From: Hyphomicrobiales bacterium
Lineage (GTDB): Bacteria > Pseudomonadota > Alphaproteobacteria > Rhizobiales > Beijerinckiaceae
DNA length: 64,000 nucleotides
Reading direction: 5' to 3'
Assembly: GCA_900466745.1 (NCBI GenBank)
Contig: UBNE01000018.1
Location: 62,001 to 126,000, forward strand
Shown here: piece after piece, positions 25,596 to 34,729 of the stretch
How the letters are laid out: each line of letters opens with the position of its first letter
How positions within the stretch are numbered: the first letter of the stretch is position 1
The notes under the pieces: model-generated
What the model saw: the letters and a program-made list of their open reading frames with translations, nothing else
What the model was told of the DNA's origin: nothing
Database searches by the model: none
Position numbers and translations under genes: made by a program

Positions 25596-25662
25596 GGGCC
25601 GGTTTCAAGACCGGGCGTCCCCGACGCCAGCGCACGCCCAGGCCCCTCCGAGGGCCTTTTTT
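25584..25662 (+). promoter_or_regulatory. Attenuator of ilvI with alternative hairpins
   Basis: Segment 25584-25592 (GTGCGCTGG, inside the leader ORF) pairs perfectly with 25627-25635 (CCAGCGCAC), and GGGG 25595-25598 pairs with CCCC 25619-25622. The terminator is AGGCCC (25640-25645) with GGGCCT (25652-25657), then TTTTTT. GGGGCC at 25595-25600 is also complementary to GGCCCC at 25641-25646, which is the 5' arm of the terminator. A ribosome stalled at the Leu/Ile/Val codons would cover the first segment and free this antiterminator pairing. The pairing is seen directly; the mechanism is inferred. Confidence 0.75.
25640..25662 (+). terminator. Terminator hairpin of the ilv attenuator
   Basis: A 6-bp GC stem (25640-25645 with 25652-25657), a 6-nt loop and a run of six T ending at 25662, located 58 nt before the ilvI start codon. 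Confidence 0.85.
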
Positions 25663-25720
25663 ATTGCCGTTTTTCCGTCCGAATTCCTCCCGAACCGAAG
25701 ACAAGCCGCAGGAGAGCGTT

Positions 25721-27484
25721 ATGAGCGAGATGATGACCGGAGCCGAGATGGTCGTCCGCGCGCTTCAGGACCAGGGCGTCGAGCATCTGTTCGGATATCC
25801 CGGCGGCGCCGTGCTTCCGATCTATGACGCGATCTTCCAGCAGGACAAGGTCAAGCATGTGCTCGTCCGCCACGAGCAGGGCGCGGTCCATGCCGCCGAG
25901 GGCTATGCCCGCTCCGGCGCCGGCAAGGTCGGCTGCGTGCTCGTCACCTCCGGCCCCGGCGCGACCAACGCCGTCACCGGCCTGACCGACGCGCTGCTCG
26001 ACTCGATCCCGCTCGTCGTCATCACCGGCCAGGTCCCGACGCATCTGATCGGCTCGGACGCCTTCCAGGAATGCGACACGGTCGGCATCACCCGCTCCTG
26101 CACCAAGCACAACTATCTGGTGAAGAGCATCAAGGACCTGCCGCGCATCCTGCACGAGGCCTTCTACGTCGCCGCCAACGGCCGCCCCGGCCCGGTCGTG
26201 ATCGACATCCCGAAGGATATCCAGTTCGCGACCGGCGCCTATAGCCGCCCGCGCGACAACCAACACAAGACCTACCGGCCGGTGGTCAAGGGCGACCTCA
26301 ACAAGATCAAGGCCGCGGTCGAGCTGATCGCCGGTGCCAGGAAGCCGATCTTCTACACCGGCGGCGGCGTCATCAATTCCGGCCCGCACGCCTCGGCGCT
26401 GCTGCGGGAGCTGGCGCGGCTGACCGGCTACCCCGTCACCTCGACGCTGATGGGGCTCGGCGCCTTCCCGGCGGCCGACAAGCAGTGGCTCGGCATGCTC
26501 GGCATGCACGGCACCTACGAGGCCAATCTCGCCATGCATGACTGCGACGTCATGATCGCGATCGGCGCGCGTTTCGACGACCGCATCACCGGCCGCATCG
26601 ACGCCTTCTCGCCGCGCTCGAAGAAGATCCATATCGACATCGACCCGTCCTCGATCAACAAGAACGTCAAGGTCGATATCGGCATCGTCGGCGACTGCGC
26701 CCATGTCCTGGAGGACATGGTGCGGATCTGGCGCGAGACCTCGCCGCAGGTCGACAAGACCGCGCTCGCCGCCTGGTGGACGCAGATCGAGGGCTGGCGC
26801 GGCCGCAAGAGCCTCGCCTACAAGCCGTCCGAGACGATCATCAAGCCGCAATACGCGCTGGAGCGGCTCCATGCGCTGACCAAGGACCGCGATCCCTTCA
26901 TCACCACCGAGGTCGGCCAGCATCAGATGTGGGCGGCGCAGTACCTGCACTTCCAGGACCCGAACCGCTGGATGACCTCGGGCGGGCTCGGCACCATGGG
27001 CTACGGCCTGCCGGCCGCGATCGGCGTGCAGATGCGCCACCCCAAGGCGCTGGTCATCGACGTCGCGGGCGAGGCCTCGATCCTGATGAACATGCAGGAG
27101 ATGTCGACGGCGGTGCAGTACCGCCTGCCGGTCAAGATCTTCATCCTCAACAACGAGTATATGGGCATGGTGCGCCAGTGGCAGGAGCTGCTGCATGGCG
27201 GGCGCTATTCGGAGAGCTATTCGCAGTCCCTGCCGGACTTCGTGAAGCTGGCCGAGGCCTATGGCGGCCACGGCATCCGCTGCGACGATCCCGCCAGGCT
27301 CGACGACGCGATCATGGAGATGATCGAGACGCCGAAGCCCGTGATCTTCGACTGCATCGTCGCCAAGGAAGAGAACTGCTTCCCGATGATCCCCTCGGGC
27401 AAGGCGCATAACGAGATGATCCTGCCCGATTTCGAAGGCGATACCGGCGAGATCATCGACGCCAAGGGCAAGCAGCTCGTCTGA
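25721..27484 (+). CDS. ilvI: Acetolactate synthase, large catalytic subunit
   Basis: Thiamine-diphosphate enzyme catalysing the first common step of valine, leucine and isoleucine synthesis (pyruvate to acetolactate, or with 2-oxobutyrate to acetohydroxybutyrate). The 587-residue protein has FGYPGGAVLPIYDA, RHEQGAVHAAEGYAR with the ThDP-activating glutamate, the central domain, and the ThDP/Mg-binding VIDVAGEASILMNMQE and ILNNEYMGMVRQWQEL near residues 445-490. AGGAG precedes the ATG at 25721. The name ilvB is used equally. Expression is probably set by the upstream attenuator. The small subunit gene ilvH is 1.6 kb downstream. Confidence 0.97.
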   Translation: MSEMMTGAEMVVRALQDQGVEHLFGYPGGAVLPIYDAIFQQDKVKHVLVRHEQGAVHAAEGYARSGAGKVGCVLVTSGPGATNAVTGLTDALLDSIPLVVITGQVPTHLIGSDAFQECDTVGITRSCTKHNYLVKSIKDLPRILHEAFYVAANGRPGPVVIDIPKDIQFATGAYSRPRDNQHKTYRPVVKGDLNKIKAAVELIAGARKPIFYTGGGVINSGPHASALLRELARLTGYPVTSTLMGLGAFPAADKQWLGMLGMHGTYEANLAMHDCDVMIAIGARFDDRITGRIDAFSPRSKKIHIDIDPSSINKNVKVDIGIVGDCAHVLEDMVRIWRETSPQVDKTALAAWWTQIEGWRGRKSLAYKPSETIIKPQYALERLHALTKDRDPFITTEVGQHQMWAAQYLHFQDPNRWMTSGGLGTMGYGLPAAIGVQMRHPKALVIDVAGEASILMNMQEMSTAVQYRLPVKIFILNNEYMGMVRQWQELLHGGRYSESYSQSLPDFVKLAEAYGGHGIRCDDPARLDDAIMEMIETPKPVIFDCIVAKEENCFPMIPSGKAHNEMILPDFEGDTGEIIDAKGKQLV

Positions 27485-27499
27485 GCCGATCCCGTCTCC

Positions 27500-27622
27500 C
27501 TCAGCCCCCATCCTGAGGAGCCGCGTCAGCGGCGTCTCGAAGGATGCTCCATCGGGCGCGGGAGGCATCGGGATCATCCTTCGAGACGCGGGCTCAGCCC
27601 GCTCCTCAGGATGAGGGCTGAG
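27500..27622. repeat. Intergenic inverted repeat after ilvI
   Basis: CTCAGCC plus CATCCTGAGGAGC at 27500-27521 is mirrored by GCTCCTCAGGATGAGG-GCTGAG at 27601-27622. Inside, GTCTCGAAGGAT and ATCCTTCGAGAC also pair, so the whole 123 bp can fold into one long hairpin. It has the look of a dispersed palindromic repeat. It lies between ilvI and the racemase gene. Confidence 0.85.
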
Positions 27623-27644
27623 GGTAGGATTGAAGGAAAACACC

Positions 27645-28355
27645 ATGGCTACCATCGGCCTGATCGGCGGAATGAGCTGGGAGTCGACCGCGGTCTATTA
27701 CCGGCTCCTCAACGAGGGCGTGCGCGCCCGTTCTGGCGGGCTGCACTCGGCCGACGTGCTGCTGCATTCGGTGGATTTCGCGCCGATCGCCGAGATGCAG
27801 GCGCAGGGCGACTGGGCGCGCGCCGGCGCGGCGCTGGCGGAAAGCGCGCGGCGGCTCGCCCATGCCGGCGCCTCCTGCCTCGTGCTCTGCACCAACACCA
27901 TGCACAAGGTGGCCGACCAGATCACCGCCGCGACCAATCTGCCCTTCCTGCATCTGGCGGATGTGACGGCGCGGGCGATCCGCGCGACGCCGTCGCGGCG
28001 GCCGCTGCTGCTGGCCACGCGCTTCACCATGGAGCAGCCCTTCTACCGCGACCGGCTCAAGGCCTTCGGCGTCGAGACGCTGGTTCCCGACGCCGGGGAG
28101 CGCGCCGAGGTGCATCGCATCATCTACGAGGAGCTGTGCCGGGGCCGCATCGAAGCCGCCTCGCGCGAGCGCTATCGCGCGGTCGTCGCGCGGGCGGTGC
28201 GGGAGCAGGGCGCCGACGGCGTCATCCTCGGCTGCACCGAGATCGGGCTCCTGGTTTCGCAGGCGGATTTTCCGGTCCCGGTCTTCGACACCACGGCGCT
28301 GCACGTCGCGGCCGCGCTTGACTACGCCGCCGAAGTGGAGAGCGTCGCCGCATGA
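27645..28355 (+). CDS. Aspartate/glutamate racemase family protein
   Basis: A 236-residue, cofactor-independent racemase of the YgeA/AspR type. The two catalytic cysteines sit in CLVLCTNTMHK (about residue 84) and VILGCTEIGLLV (about residue 197). The N-terminal GLIGGMSWESTAVYYRLLN is the family hallmark. It probably interconverts L- and D-forms of an acidic or related amino acid. It starts 161 nt after ilvI and overlaps the GST gene by 4 nt (ATGA), so it appears to be inside the ilv region without an obvious pathway role. Confidence 0.88.
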   Translation: MATIGLIGGMSWESTAVYYRLLNEGVRARSGGLHSADVLLHSVDFAPIAEMQAQGDWARAGAALAESARRLAHAGASCLVLCTNTMHKVADQITAATNLPFLHLADVTARAIRATPSRRPLLLATRFTMEQPFYRDRLKAFGVETLVPDAGERAEVHRIIYEELCRGRIEAASRERYRAVVARAVREQGADGVILGCTEIGLLVSQADFPVPVFDTTALHVAAALDYAAEVESVAA

Positions 28356-29041
28356 AGCTGCTGATCGGCAACAAATGCTATTCGTCCTGGTCGCTGCGGG
28401 CCTGGCTCCTGATGCGCGCCAAGGGGATCCCGTTCACGGAACATCTCGTCCCGCTCGACGAGCCGGGCTTCAAGGAGGCGGTCTTCGCGGCGGCGCCCGG
28501 CAGCGGCGGCACCGTGCCGACTCTGGTCGACGGCGCGATCGCCATCTGGGAGACGCTGGCGATCGCCGAATATCTGCATGAGACGCATCCCGAGGCCGGC
28601 ATCTGGCCGCGCGACCCGGCGGCACGCGCCCATGCCCGGGCCATCTCCAGCGAGATGCATGCGGGGTTCACGGCGCTGCGCGGCGCCTGCCCGATGAATC
28701 TCGGCAAGCGCTTCGGCACCCGCGACCGCGGCCCGGGCGTCGCCCGCGACGCGGCGCGGATCGCCGATCTCTGGCGGCAGGCGCGCGAGCGCTTCGGCCG
28801 GGCCGGGCAGGGACCGTTCCTCTACGGCGCCTTCTCGGCGGCCGATGCGATGTATGCGCCGGTCGTCACCCGCCTCGATACCTATGGGATCGCGGTCGAT
28901 CCCGCCGCGCAGGATTATATGCAGGCCGTGCTCGCCCTGCCCGCCTATCGCGAATGGCTGGCCGCCGCTCTCCGCGAAAGCTGGATCGTCGACCAGGACG
29001 AGGTGGACGAGCCTGCCCTCGCCGATCTGCGCCAGCCTTGA
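28352..29041 (+). CDS. Glutathione S-transferase family protein
   Basis: A 229-residue GST. The N-terminal thioredoxin-like domain begins LLIGNKCYSSWSLRAWLLM, with Cys/Ser residues at the position of the catalytic residue, and contains GTVPTLVDGAIAIWETLAI, the glutathione-binding cis-Pro and Glu/Ser loop. The helical C-terminal domain contains SAADAMYAPVV. The substrate is unknown. It is coupled to the racemase gene and lies 50 nt before ilvH. Confidence 0.9.
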   Translation: MKLLIGNKCYSSWSLRAWLLMRAKGIPFTEHLVPLDEPGFKEAVFAAAPGSGGTVPTLVDGAIAIWETLAIAEYLHETHPEAGIWPRDPAARAHARAISSEMHAGFTALRGACPMNLGKRFGTRDRGPGVARDAARIADLWRQARERFGRAGQGPFLYGAFSAADAMYAPVVTRLDTYGIAVDPAAQDYMQAVLALPAYREWLAAALRESWIVDQDEVDEPALADLRQP

Positions 29042-29091
29042 AGCCTTCCCCCCGCCCGGATTTCCCGCTCCAACCCGCCTACAGGTCTGCC

Positions 29092-29634
29092 ATGTCCAAG
29101 CCCGCCACCCACTACCCGAACGCTCCCAAGTCGCAGCCGGTCGCGCGCCACACCCTGGCGGTGATCGTCGACAACGAACCGGGCGTTCTCGCCCGCATCG
29201 CCGGGCTGTTCTCGGGCCGCGGCTACAATATCGAGAGCCTCACCGTCTCCGAGACCGAGCACGAGAAGCACCTCTCGCGCATCACCGTGGTGACCTCGGG
29301 CACGGCCCATGTCATCGACCAGATCAAGGCGCATCTCGACCGGCTTGTGCCGGTGCACCGCGTCGTCGACCTGACCGAGCATGGCGAGGCGCTCGAACGC
29401 GAGCTGGCGCTGGTCAAGGTCGTCGGCAAGGGCGAGCACCGCGTCGAGGCGATGCGGCTCGCCTCCGCCTTCGGCGCGCGCACGCTCGACGCCTCGCTGA
29501 GCTCCTTCGTCTTCGAATTGACCGGCGCGACCGAGGAGATCGAGCGCTTCATCAAGACGATGACCGCGGTGGGCCTGACGGAAGTCTCGCGCACCGGCAT
29601 CGCGGCGATGAGCCGCGGCCCGGATTCGATGTGA
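29092..29634 (+). CDS. ilvH: Acetolactate synthase, small regulatory subunit
   Basis: The 180-residue regulatory subunit confers valine feedback inhibition on the large subunit. An ACT domain spans about residues 20-95 (TLAVIVDNEPGVLARIAGLF, RGYNIESLTV), with the second ALS_ss_C domain after VKVVGKGEHRVE. The start at 29092 gives an N-terminus of normal length. Its last codon overlaps the GTG of a small membrane ORF (GTGA). Confidence 0.97.
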   Translation: MSKPATHYPNAPKSQPVARHTLAVIVDNEPGVLARIAGLFSGRGYNIESLTVSETEHEKHLSRITVVTSGTAHVIDQIKAHLDRLVPVHRVVDLTEHGEALERELALVKVVGKGEHRVEAMRLASAFGARTLDASLSSFVFELTGATEEIERFIKTMTAVGLTEVSRTGIAAMSRGPDSM

Positions 29635-29861
29635 TCCCGGCCCTGACGCCCGAGACGCTCAGCCTGGTCGCGCTCGGGCTCGGCATTGCCGGCTTCGCCT
29701 GCCTGGCCGGGCCGGTGTTCCTGCGCCTGAGCGGCCGGGCGCCGGCAGAGCCGCCGGGCAGCGGCAGGAGCCTGCGCTCGCCGCTCTGGTGGGTCGGCTT
29801 CGTCCTGACCGTCGCGGCGATCGCCCTGCAGCGCATCGCCAGCCAGCAGGGACCGGGCTGA
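29631..29861 (+). CDS. Hypothetical two-helix membrane protein after ilvH
   Basis: A 76-residue ORF with GTG start overlapping the ilvH stop (GTGA). It has two clear hydrophobic helices (about residues 9-28, LSLVALGLGIAGFACLAGPV, and 50-66, WWVGFVLTVAAIALQRI) joined by a Pro/Ser/Arg-rich loop. I do not recognise a family. The overlap with ilvH and the regular membrane pattern support real coding. An inverted repeat begins 10 nt after its stop. Confidence 0.6.
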   Translation: MIPALTPETLSLVALGLGIAGFACLAGPVFLRLSGRAPAEPPGSGRSLRSPLWWVGFVLTVAAIALQRIASQQGPG

Positions 29862-29870
29862 CGGCCTCCT

Positions 29871-30017
29871 CGTCATTCTGGGGCGGCCCGCAGGGCCGAG
29901 CCCGGAACCCATGAACGCGACGGTTCATCGCAAGACCGCCGATCCGACGCACCTTCTCGTCCGATCCCGTGTTCATGGGTTCCGGGCTCTTTGCTGCCGC
30001 AAAGCCCCGGAATGACG
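29871..30017. repeat. Intergenic inverted repeat with CGTCATTC ends
   Basis: CGTCATTC-GGGGC at the left end is mirrored by GCCCCGGAATGACG at the right end. Inside, AGCCCGGAACCCATGAAC and GTTCATGGGTTCCGGGCT form a perfect 18-bp inverted pair. It lies between the small membrane ORF and the convergent DUF924 gene. Confidence 0.85.
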
Positions 30018-30037
30018 GAGAGCCGCTGGCTGGACCT

Positions 30038-30583
30038 TCAGCCCGCGAAGCCGCCATCGTCGAGGAATGACTGTTCCTCCGGTGTCGTCTCGCGGCCGAG
30101 GACCGCGTTGCGATGCGGGAAGCGGCCGAAATCGCGGATGATGTCGCGATGGATCTCGGCGAATTTGACGCCTTCCGCATCGTCTGCTGCCGCGCAGAGC
30201 GCGACGCAACGCTCCTGGTCGTGAAGCGCCTCCGAATGCATGAAGGGCAGGTAGAAGAAGCGCCGCTCCGGCGGTTCGTAGGATTTGTCGAAGCCCTTGG
30301 CGATGGCATGTCGCGCCACCTCCAGCGCCTTGGCGTCGGTGGCGAAGGCCTGCGGGCTGCCGCGGAACAGGTTGCGGGGGAACTGGTCGAGCAGGATGAG
30401 CAGGGCGTAGGCGCCTTCGGGCGTCTCCTGCCAGCCGTCGAGGCGCCCGGCCGCTGCCGCTTCGTAGGCGGGCCGGAAACGGCGCCCGATCTCGGCGTCG
30501 AAGCCAGCATCCTTGGCGAACCATTTCTCCGGGCCGGCCTCGTGCCAGAAGGCGAGGATCTCGGCGGGGCTGGGCAGCGGCAT
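30038..30583 (-). CDS. DUF924 family protein
   Basis: A 181-residue, largely helical protein of the DUF924 family (TPR-like fold). Typical segments are ILAFWHEAGPEKWFAKDAGF, LILLDQFPRNLFRGSPQAFA and RRFFYLPFMHSE near residue 110. Function is unknown. I chose the ATG at 30583 because TGGAGT lies 9 nt upstream; an ATG four codons earlier is possible. Confidence 0.88.
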   Translation of the reverse strand: MPLPSPAEILAFWHEAGPEKWFAKDAGFDAEIGRRFRPAYEAAAAGRLDGWQETPEGAYALLILLDQFPRNLFRGSPQAFATDAKALEVARHAIAKGFDKSYEPPERRFFYLPFMHSEALHDQERCVALCAAADDAEGVKFAEIHRDIIRDFGRFPHRNAVLGRETTPEEQSFLDDGGFAG

Positions 30584-30707
30584 CGGCAACTCCATTCTGC
30601 GGGACGCGAGCGGGAGAGATAATCCTTCCACGCCGTGCCGCCAGTACCGAATGGCACCCGGCCCCGAATTGCACTTGCCGGGACCCGGCGGCTGCGCTAG
30701 AGCCTGA

Positions 30708-30722
30708 ACCGTAACGTACGGT
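30708..30722. promoter_or_regulatory. Perfect palindrome upstream of the TetR gene, candidate operator
   Basis: ACCGTA-ACG-TACGGT is a perfect 6-bp inverted repeat with a 3-nt spacer, ending 18 nt before the TetR start codon. Position and symmetry fit an autoregulatory TetR operator, which would also control the downstream ilvC gene if both are on one transcript. The 5' arm lies beside the divergent DUF924 promoter region. Confidence 0.55.
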
Positions 30723-30727
30723 ACTGA

Positions 30728-32440
<1,713 letters not shown>

Positions 32441-32470
32441 GAGCCGATCCCCGGCTCCTTGTTTCTGTGA

Positions 32471-32493
32471 CGGCCCGGCTGGCGCCGGGCCTT
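32471..32493 (+). terminator. Terminator after ilvC
   Basis: GGCCCGGC (32471-32478) pairs with GCCGGGCC (32483-32490) across a 4-nt loop, followed by TTT. The stem is very stable but the T tract is short. Confidence 0.65.
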
Positions 32494-32548
32494 TGGGATC
32501 AAGGCCGGAATGCTGGCGGACACGGCGCGGAACCGAGCTTCCCGGTTT

Positions 32549-32657
32549 GATTCAACGGCTTGCGGGATCGAATCCGCTTCGTCTCGCAAGTGTCTGAATT
32601 TCAATCATGATCGCTTTTCGCGAAGGCGGTGCCCATGGCGCCGCCTTCGGCTTTTCG
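32549..32657. repeat. Repeated motif and hairpin in the 305-bp spacer after ilvC
   Basis: The first part, from GATTCAACGGCTTGCGGGAT, resembles the segment after the asmA-like gene at 11447. It is followed by a separate 9-bp perfect hairpin, CGAAGGCGG (32621-32629) with CCGCCTTCG (32641-32649), and then GCTTTTCG. The rest of the 32441-32745 spacer shows only the ilvC terminator and nothing else I can name. Confidence 0.5.
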
Positions 32658-32745
32658 GGCTCCCGCAGGAACCCGGTGCTGCCGCCCGCGTTGCGATGGG
32701 AACGGGGTCGCCGCAAGGCGGCCCGGAGCCTGAAGGGAGGCGATC

Positions 32746-32976
32746 ATGACGGTCGACACCAAGCCCCGGGTCCCGGTCGAGGATCTGGACAAGGCCCGCG
32801 GGGGCGATCCGATTCCGCCGCTGCGTGCCGCCGACCACAGCGATGCCGATCCTGCCGTCGAGACGCCGATCGAGGCTCGGCAGGGTTTCCTGGGGCGCCC
32901 CGTGCTGATGGTGCTGATCGGCGGGCTGATCCTGGCGATGATCGCATGGATCGTCGTGGAAAGGCTTGTTTATTGA
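32746..32976 (+). CDS. Hypothetical small single-pass membrane protein
   Basis: A 76-residue protein: a polar, acidic N-terminal 50 residues (with Pro and Asp clusters) and one C-terminal transmembrane helix (about 52-72, PVLMVLIGGLILAMIAWIVV). AGGGAGG precedes the ATG. I know no named family. A second, even smaller membrane ORF follows after 42 nt. The tail-anchored topology would leave most of the chain in the cytoplasm. Confidence 0.65.
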   Translation: MTVDTKPRVPVEDLDKARGGDPIPPLRAADHSDADPAVETPIEARQGFLGRPVLMVLIGGLILAMIAWIVVERLVY

Positions 32977-33018
32977 GCGCGATGCGTGAGCTGTTCGGGT
33001 TTGCCGAGGGAGGCAGCG

Positions 33019-33117
33019 ATGGAACTCTTGCGATATTTCGATATTGCGACCGCGATCCGCGTCGCGCTCGCGCTGTGCTTCGCGATGATGCTGGCGGTGG
33101 TGCTCGGCCTGCTGTGA
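33019..33117 (+). CDS. Membrane microprotein of 32 residues
   Basis: A short ORF, MELLRYFDIATAIRV followed by a hydrophobic helix rich in Ala, Leu, Val and Met ending GLL. GAGGGAGG lies just before its ATG, a better ribosome binding site than most genes here. It could be a single-helix membrane peptide accompanying the preceding small membrane protein. No homologue is known to me. Confidence 0.5.
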   Translation: MELLRYFDIATAIRVALALCFAMMLAVVLGLL

Positions 33118-33133
33118 GCCGGCGCGCCCGCCT

Positions 33134-33658
33134 TCAGCGGGCGAGGAACTCGCTGATCCGGCCGACGCCATAGAGCAGGCCGAAGCCCCAGGCGAAGGAG
33201 GCGATCCAGTTGGCGAGGTGGAACTGCCAGGCCGGCATCGCGACGATGCCGGCGACGATGGCGATCACCGCCCGCAGCGGCCCGAAGAAATGGCCGATCA
33301 GGATGCTGGCCAGTCCCCATTTCTCGAAGAAGGCGTGGCCCCGGTCGAGGAGCTGCGGATTCCTGGTGAAGGGCCAGTAGTCGTGGACCCGCGGGCCGAG
33401 ATGCAGCCCGGCCCAGTAGGACACCAGGAAGCCGCTGCCGGCGCCGAGCGAGGCCGCCAGCGCCAGCGGCGCGAGGCTGAGGCCCGAGGCGCCGGCGACG
33501 GCGCCGAACGTCGTGAAGAACACCGTGGCCGGCACCAGCCAGGACAGGATCGCGACGCATTCGCAGAAGGCGACCAGGAAGACGATCGGAATCGCCCATT
33601 CCTGGTTGACCCGCATGAACTCGACGAGCGTCTGCATGGCGTGTTCGAGGGCGGCCAT
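33134..33658 (-). CDS. DedA family membrane protein
   Basis: A 174-residue SNARE-associated/DedA (VTT-like) integral membrane protein. The characteristic PATVFFTTFGAVAGASG and GHFFGPLRAVIAIVAGIVAMP (the G/R-rich re-entrant motif) are present. Bacterial DedA proteins act in polyprenyl-phosphate or phospholipid transport across the inner membrane and in envelope homeostasis. The start at 33658 is chosen for a normal N-terminus; a longer in-frame start lies at 33722. The C-terminus is near-complete for the family. Confidence 0.88.
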   Translation of the reverse strand: MAALEHAMQTLVEFMRVNQEWAIPIVFLVAFCECVAILSWLVPATVFFTTFGAVAGASGLSLAPLALAASLGAGSGFLVSYWAGLHLGPRVHDYWPFTRNPQLLDRGHAFFEKWGLASILIGHFFGPLRAVIAIVAGIVAMPAWQFHLANWIASFAWGFGLLYGVGRISEFLAR

Positions 33659-33850
33659 GGCGTTCGCGTCGGCTCCTGGGGCGGTTCTGTCTCGATTCGC
33701 GCATATGGCCTGCGACCAAGGCATGAGGCAAGCGCCGAAGAACGCGCCCGCGCCGGCGTTGCCTTCCCGGAACGATGGCCTATTAATTTCGCCACACAGA
33801 ACGGATGAATGGCATCGCTTCGGGACGGGTGCCTGGGGGAAACGGGTTTC

Positions 33851-34729
33851 ATGGAGTTGCAGGATCGCCCGCAGGCGGGCGCGGGAGCAGCGGCGGGATC
33901 GCCGGACGGGGCGGCGGTCGCGCTCGCGGGTGTGGACATCACCTTCCATCTCGCCGATGGCGGCCGCTACCAGGCGGTGAAGGGCATCGACCTTTCGGTC
34001 TCGCCCGGCGAGTTCGTCTCGATCGTCGGGCCGACGGGCTGCGGCAAGTCGACGCTGCTCAACGCGGCGGCGGGGCTGCTCGCGCCTTCGGCCGGCAGGG
34101 TCGGGATCTTCGGCAAGCCGCTCGTCGGGCTGAACCGGCGGGCCGGCTATCTCTTCCAGCAGGACGCGCTGATGCCGTGGAAGACGGCGCTCGACAACGT
34201 CAAGGTGGCGCTGGAGCCGATGGGCGTGCCCGAGCGCGAGGCGGCGCAGCGAGCCCGCGAATGGCTCGCGCGCGTGGGCTTGAGCGCCTTCGTCGACCGC
34301 TATCCGCACATGCTCTCGGGCGGGCAGCGCAAGCGCGTCAGCCTGGCGCAGATGCTGATCCGCAATCCCGAGATCATCCTGATGGACGAGCCTTTCGGGC
34401 CGCTCGACGCGCAGACGCGGCAGATCATGGGCAATCTCCTGCTCGACCTCTGGTCGCGCGACCGCAAGGCGCTGATGTTCGTGACCCATGACCTCGAGGA
34501 GGCGATCGCGCTCTCCGACCGCGTCGTGGTGATGTCGGCCGGGCCGGCGGCGGGGATCGTGGCCGATTACAGGGTCGCGCTGCCGCGGCCGCGCGACATC
34601 GCCGACATCCGGCTGGAGAAGGCCTTCCACGAGATCCACCGCGACATCTGGTCGTCGCTCCGGGTCGAGGTGCAGAAGGCCTATGCGATGGGCGAGGGCC
34701 GCGAGCTGGTCGGAGGAGACGCGCCATGA
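33851..34729 (+). CDS. ABC transporter ATP-binding protein, nitrate/taurine/NMT1 type
   Basis: A 292-residue ATPase with Walker A GPTGCGKST (about residue 65), Q-loop LFQQDALMPW, a signature LSGGQRKR, Walker B IILMDEPFG and the H-loop VTHDLEEA. The LMPWKTALDNV wording is typical of SsuB/TauB/ThiY-linked importers. It is coupled to the permease gene by a 4-nt ATGA overlap, and the periplasmic component follows. An upstream in-frame ATG at 33809 would add 14 residues. Confidence 0.93.
   Translation: MELQDRPQAGAGAAAGSPDGAAVALAGVDITFHLADGGRYQAVKGIDLSVSPGEFVSIVGPTGCGKSTLLNAAAGLLAPSAGRVGIFGKPLVGLNRRAGYLFQQDALMPWKTALDNVKVALEPMGVPEREAAQRAREWLARVGLSAFVDRYPHMLSGGQRKRVSLAQMLIRNPEIILMDEPFGPLDAQTRQIMGNLLLDLWSRDRKALMFVTHDLEEAIALSDRVVVMSAGPAAGIVADYRVALPRPRDIADIRLEKAFHEIHRDIWSSLRVEVQKAYAMGEGRELVGGDAP

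Noticed and set aside
33659..33850. TPP or other riboswitch before the NMT1-type ABC transporter
   Set aside because: No THI-box CTGAGA or paired conserved element is present in this spacer.
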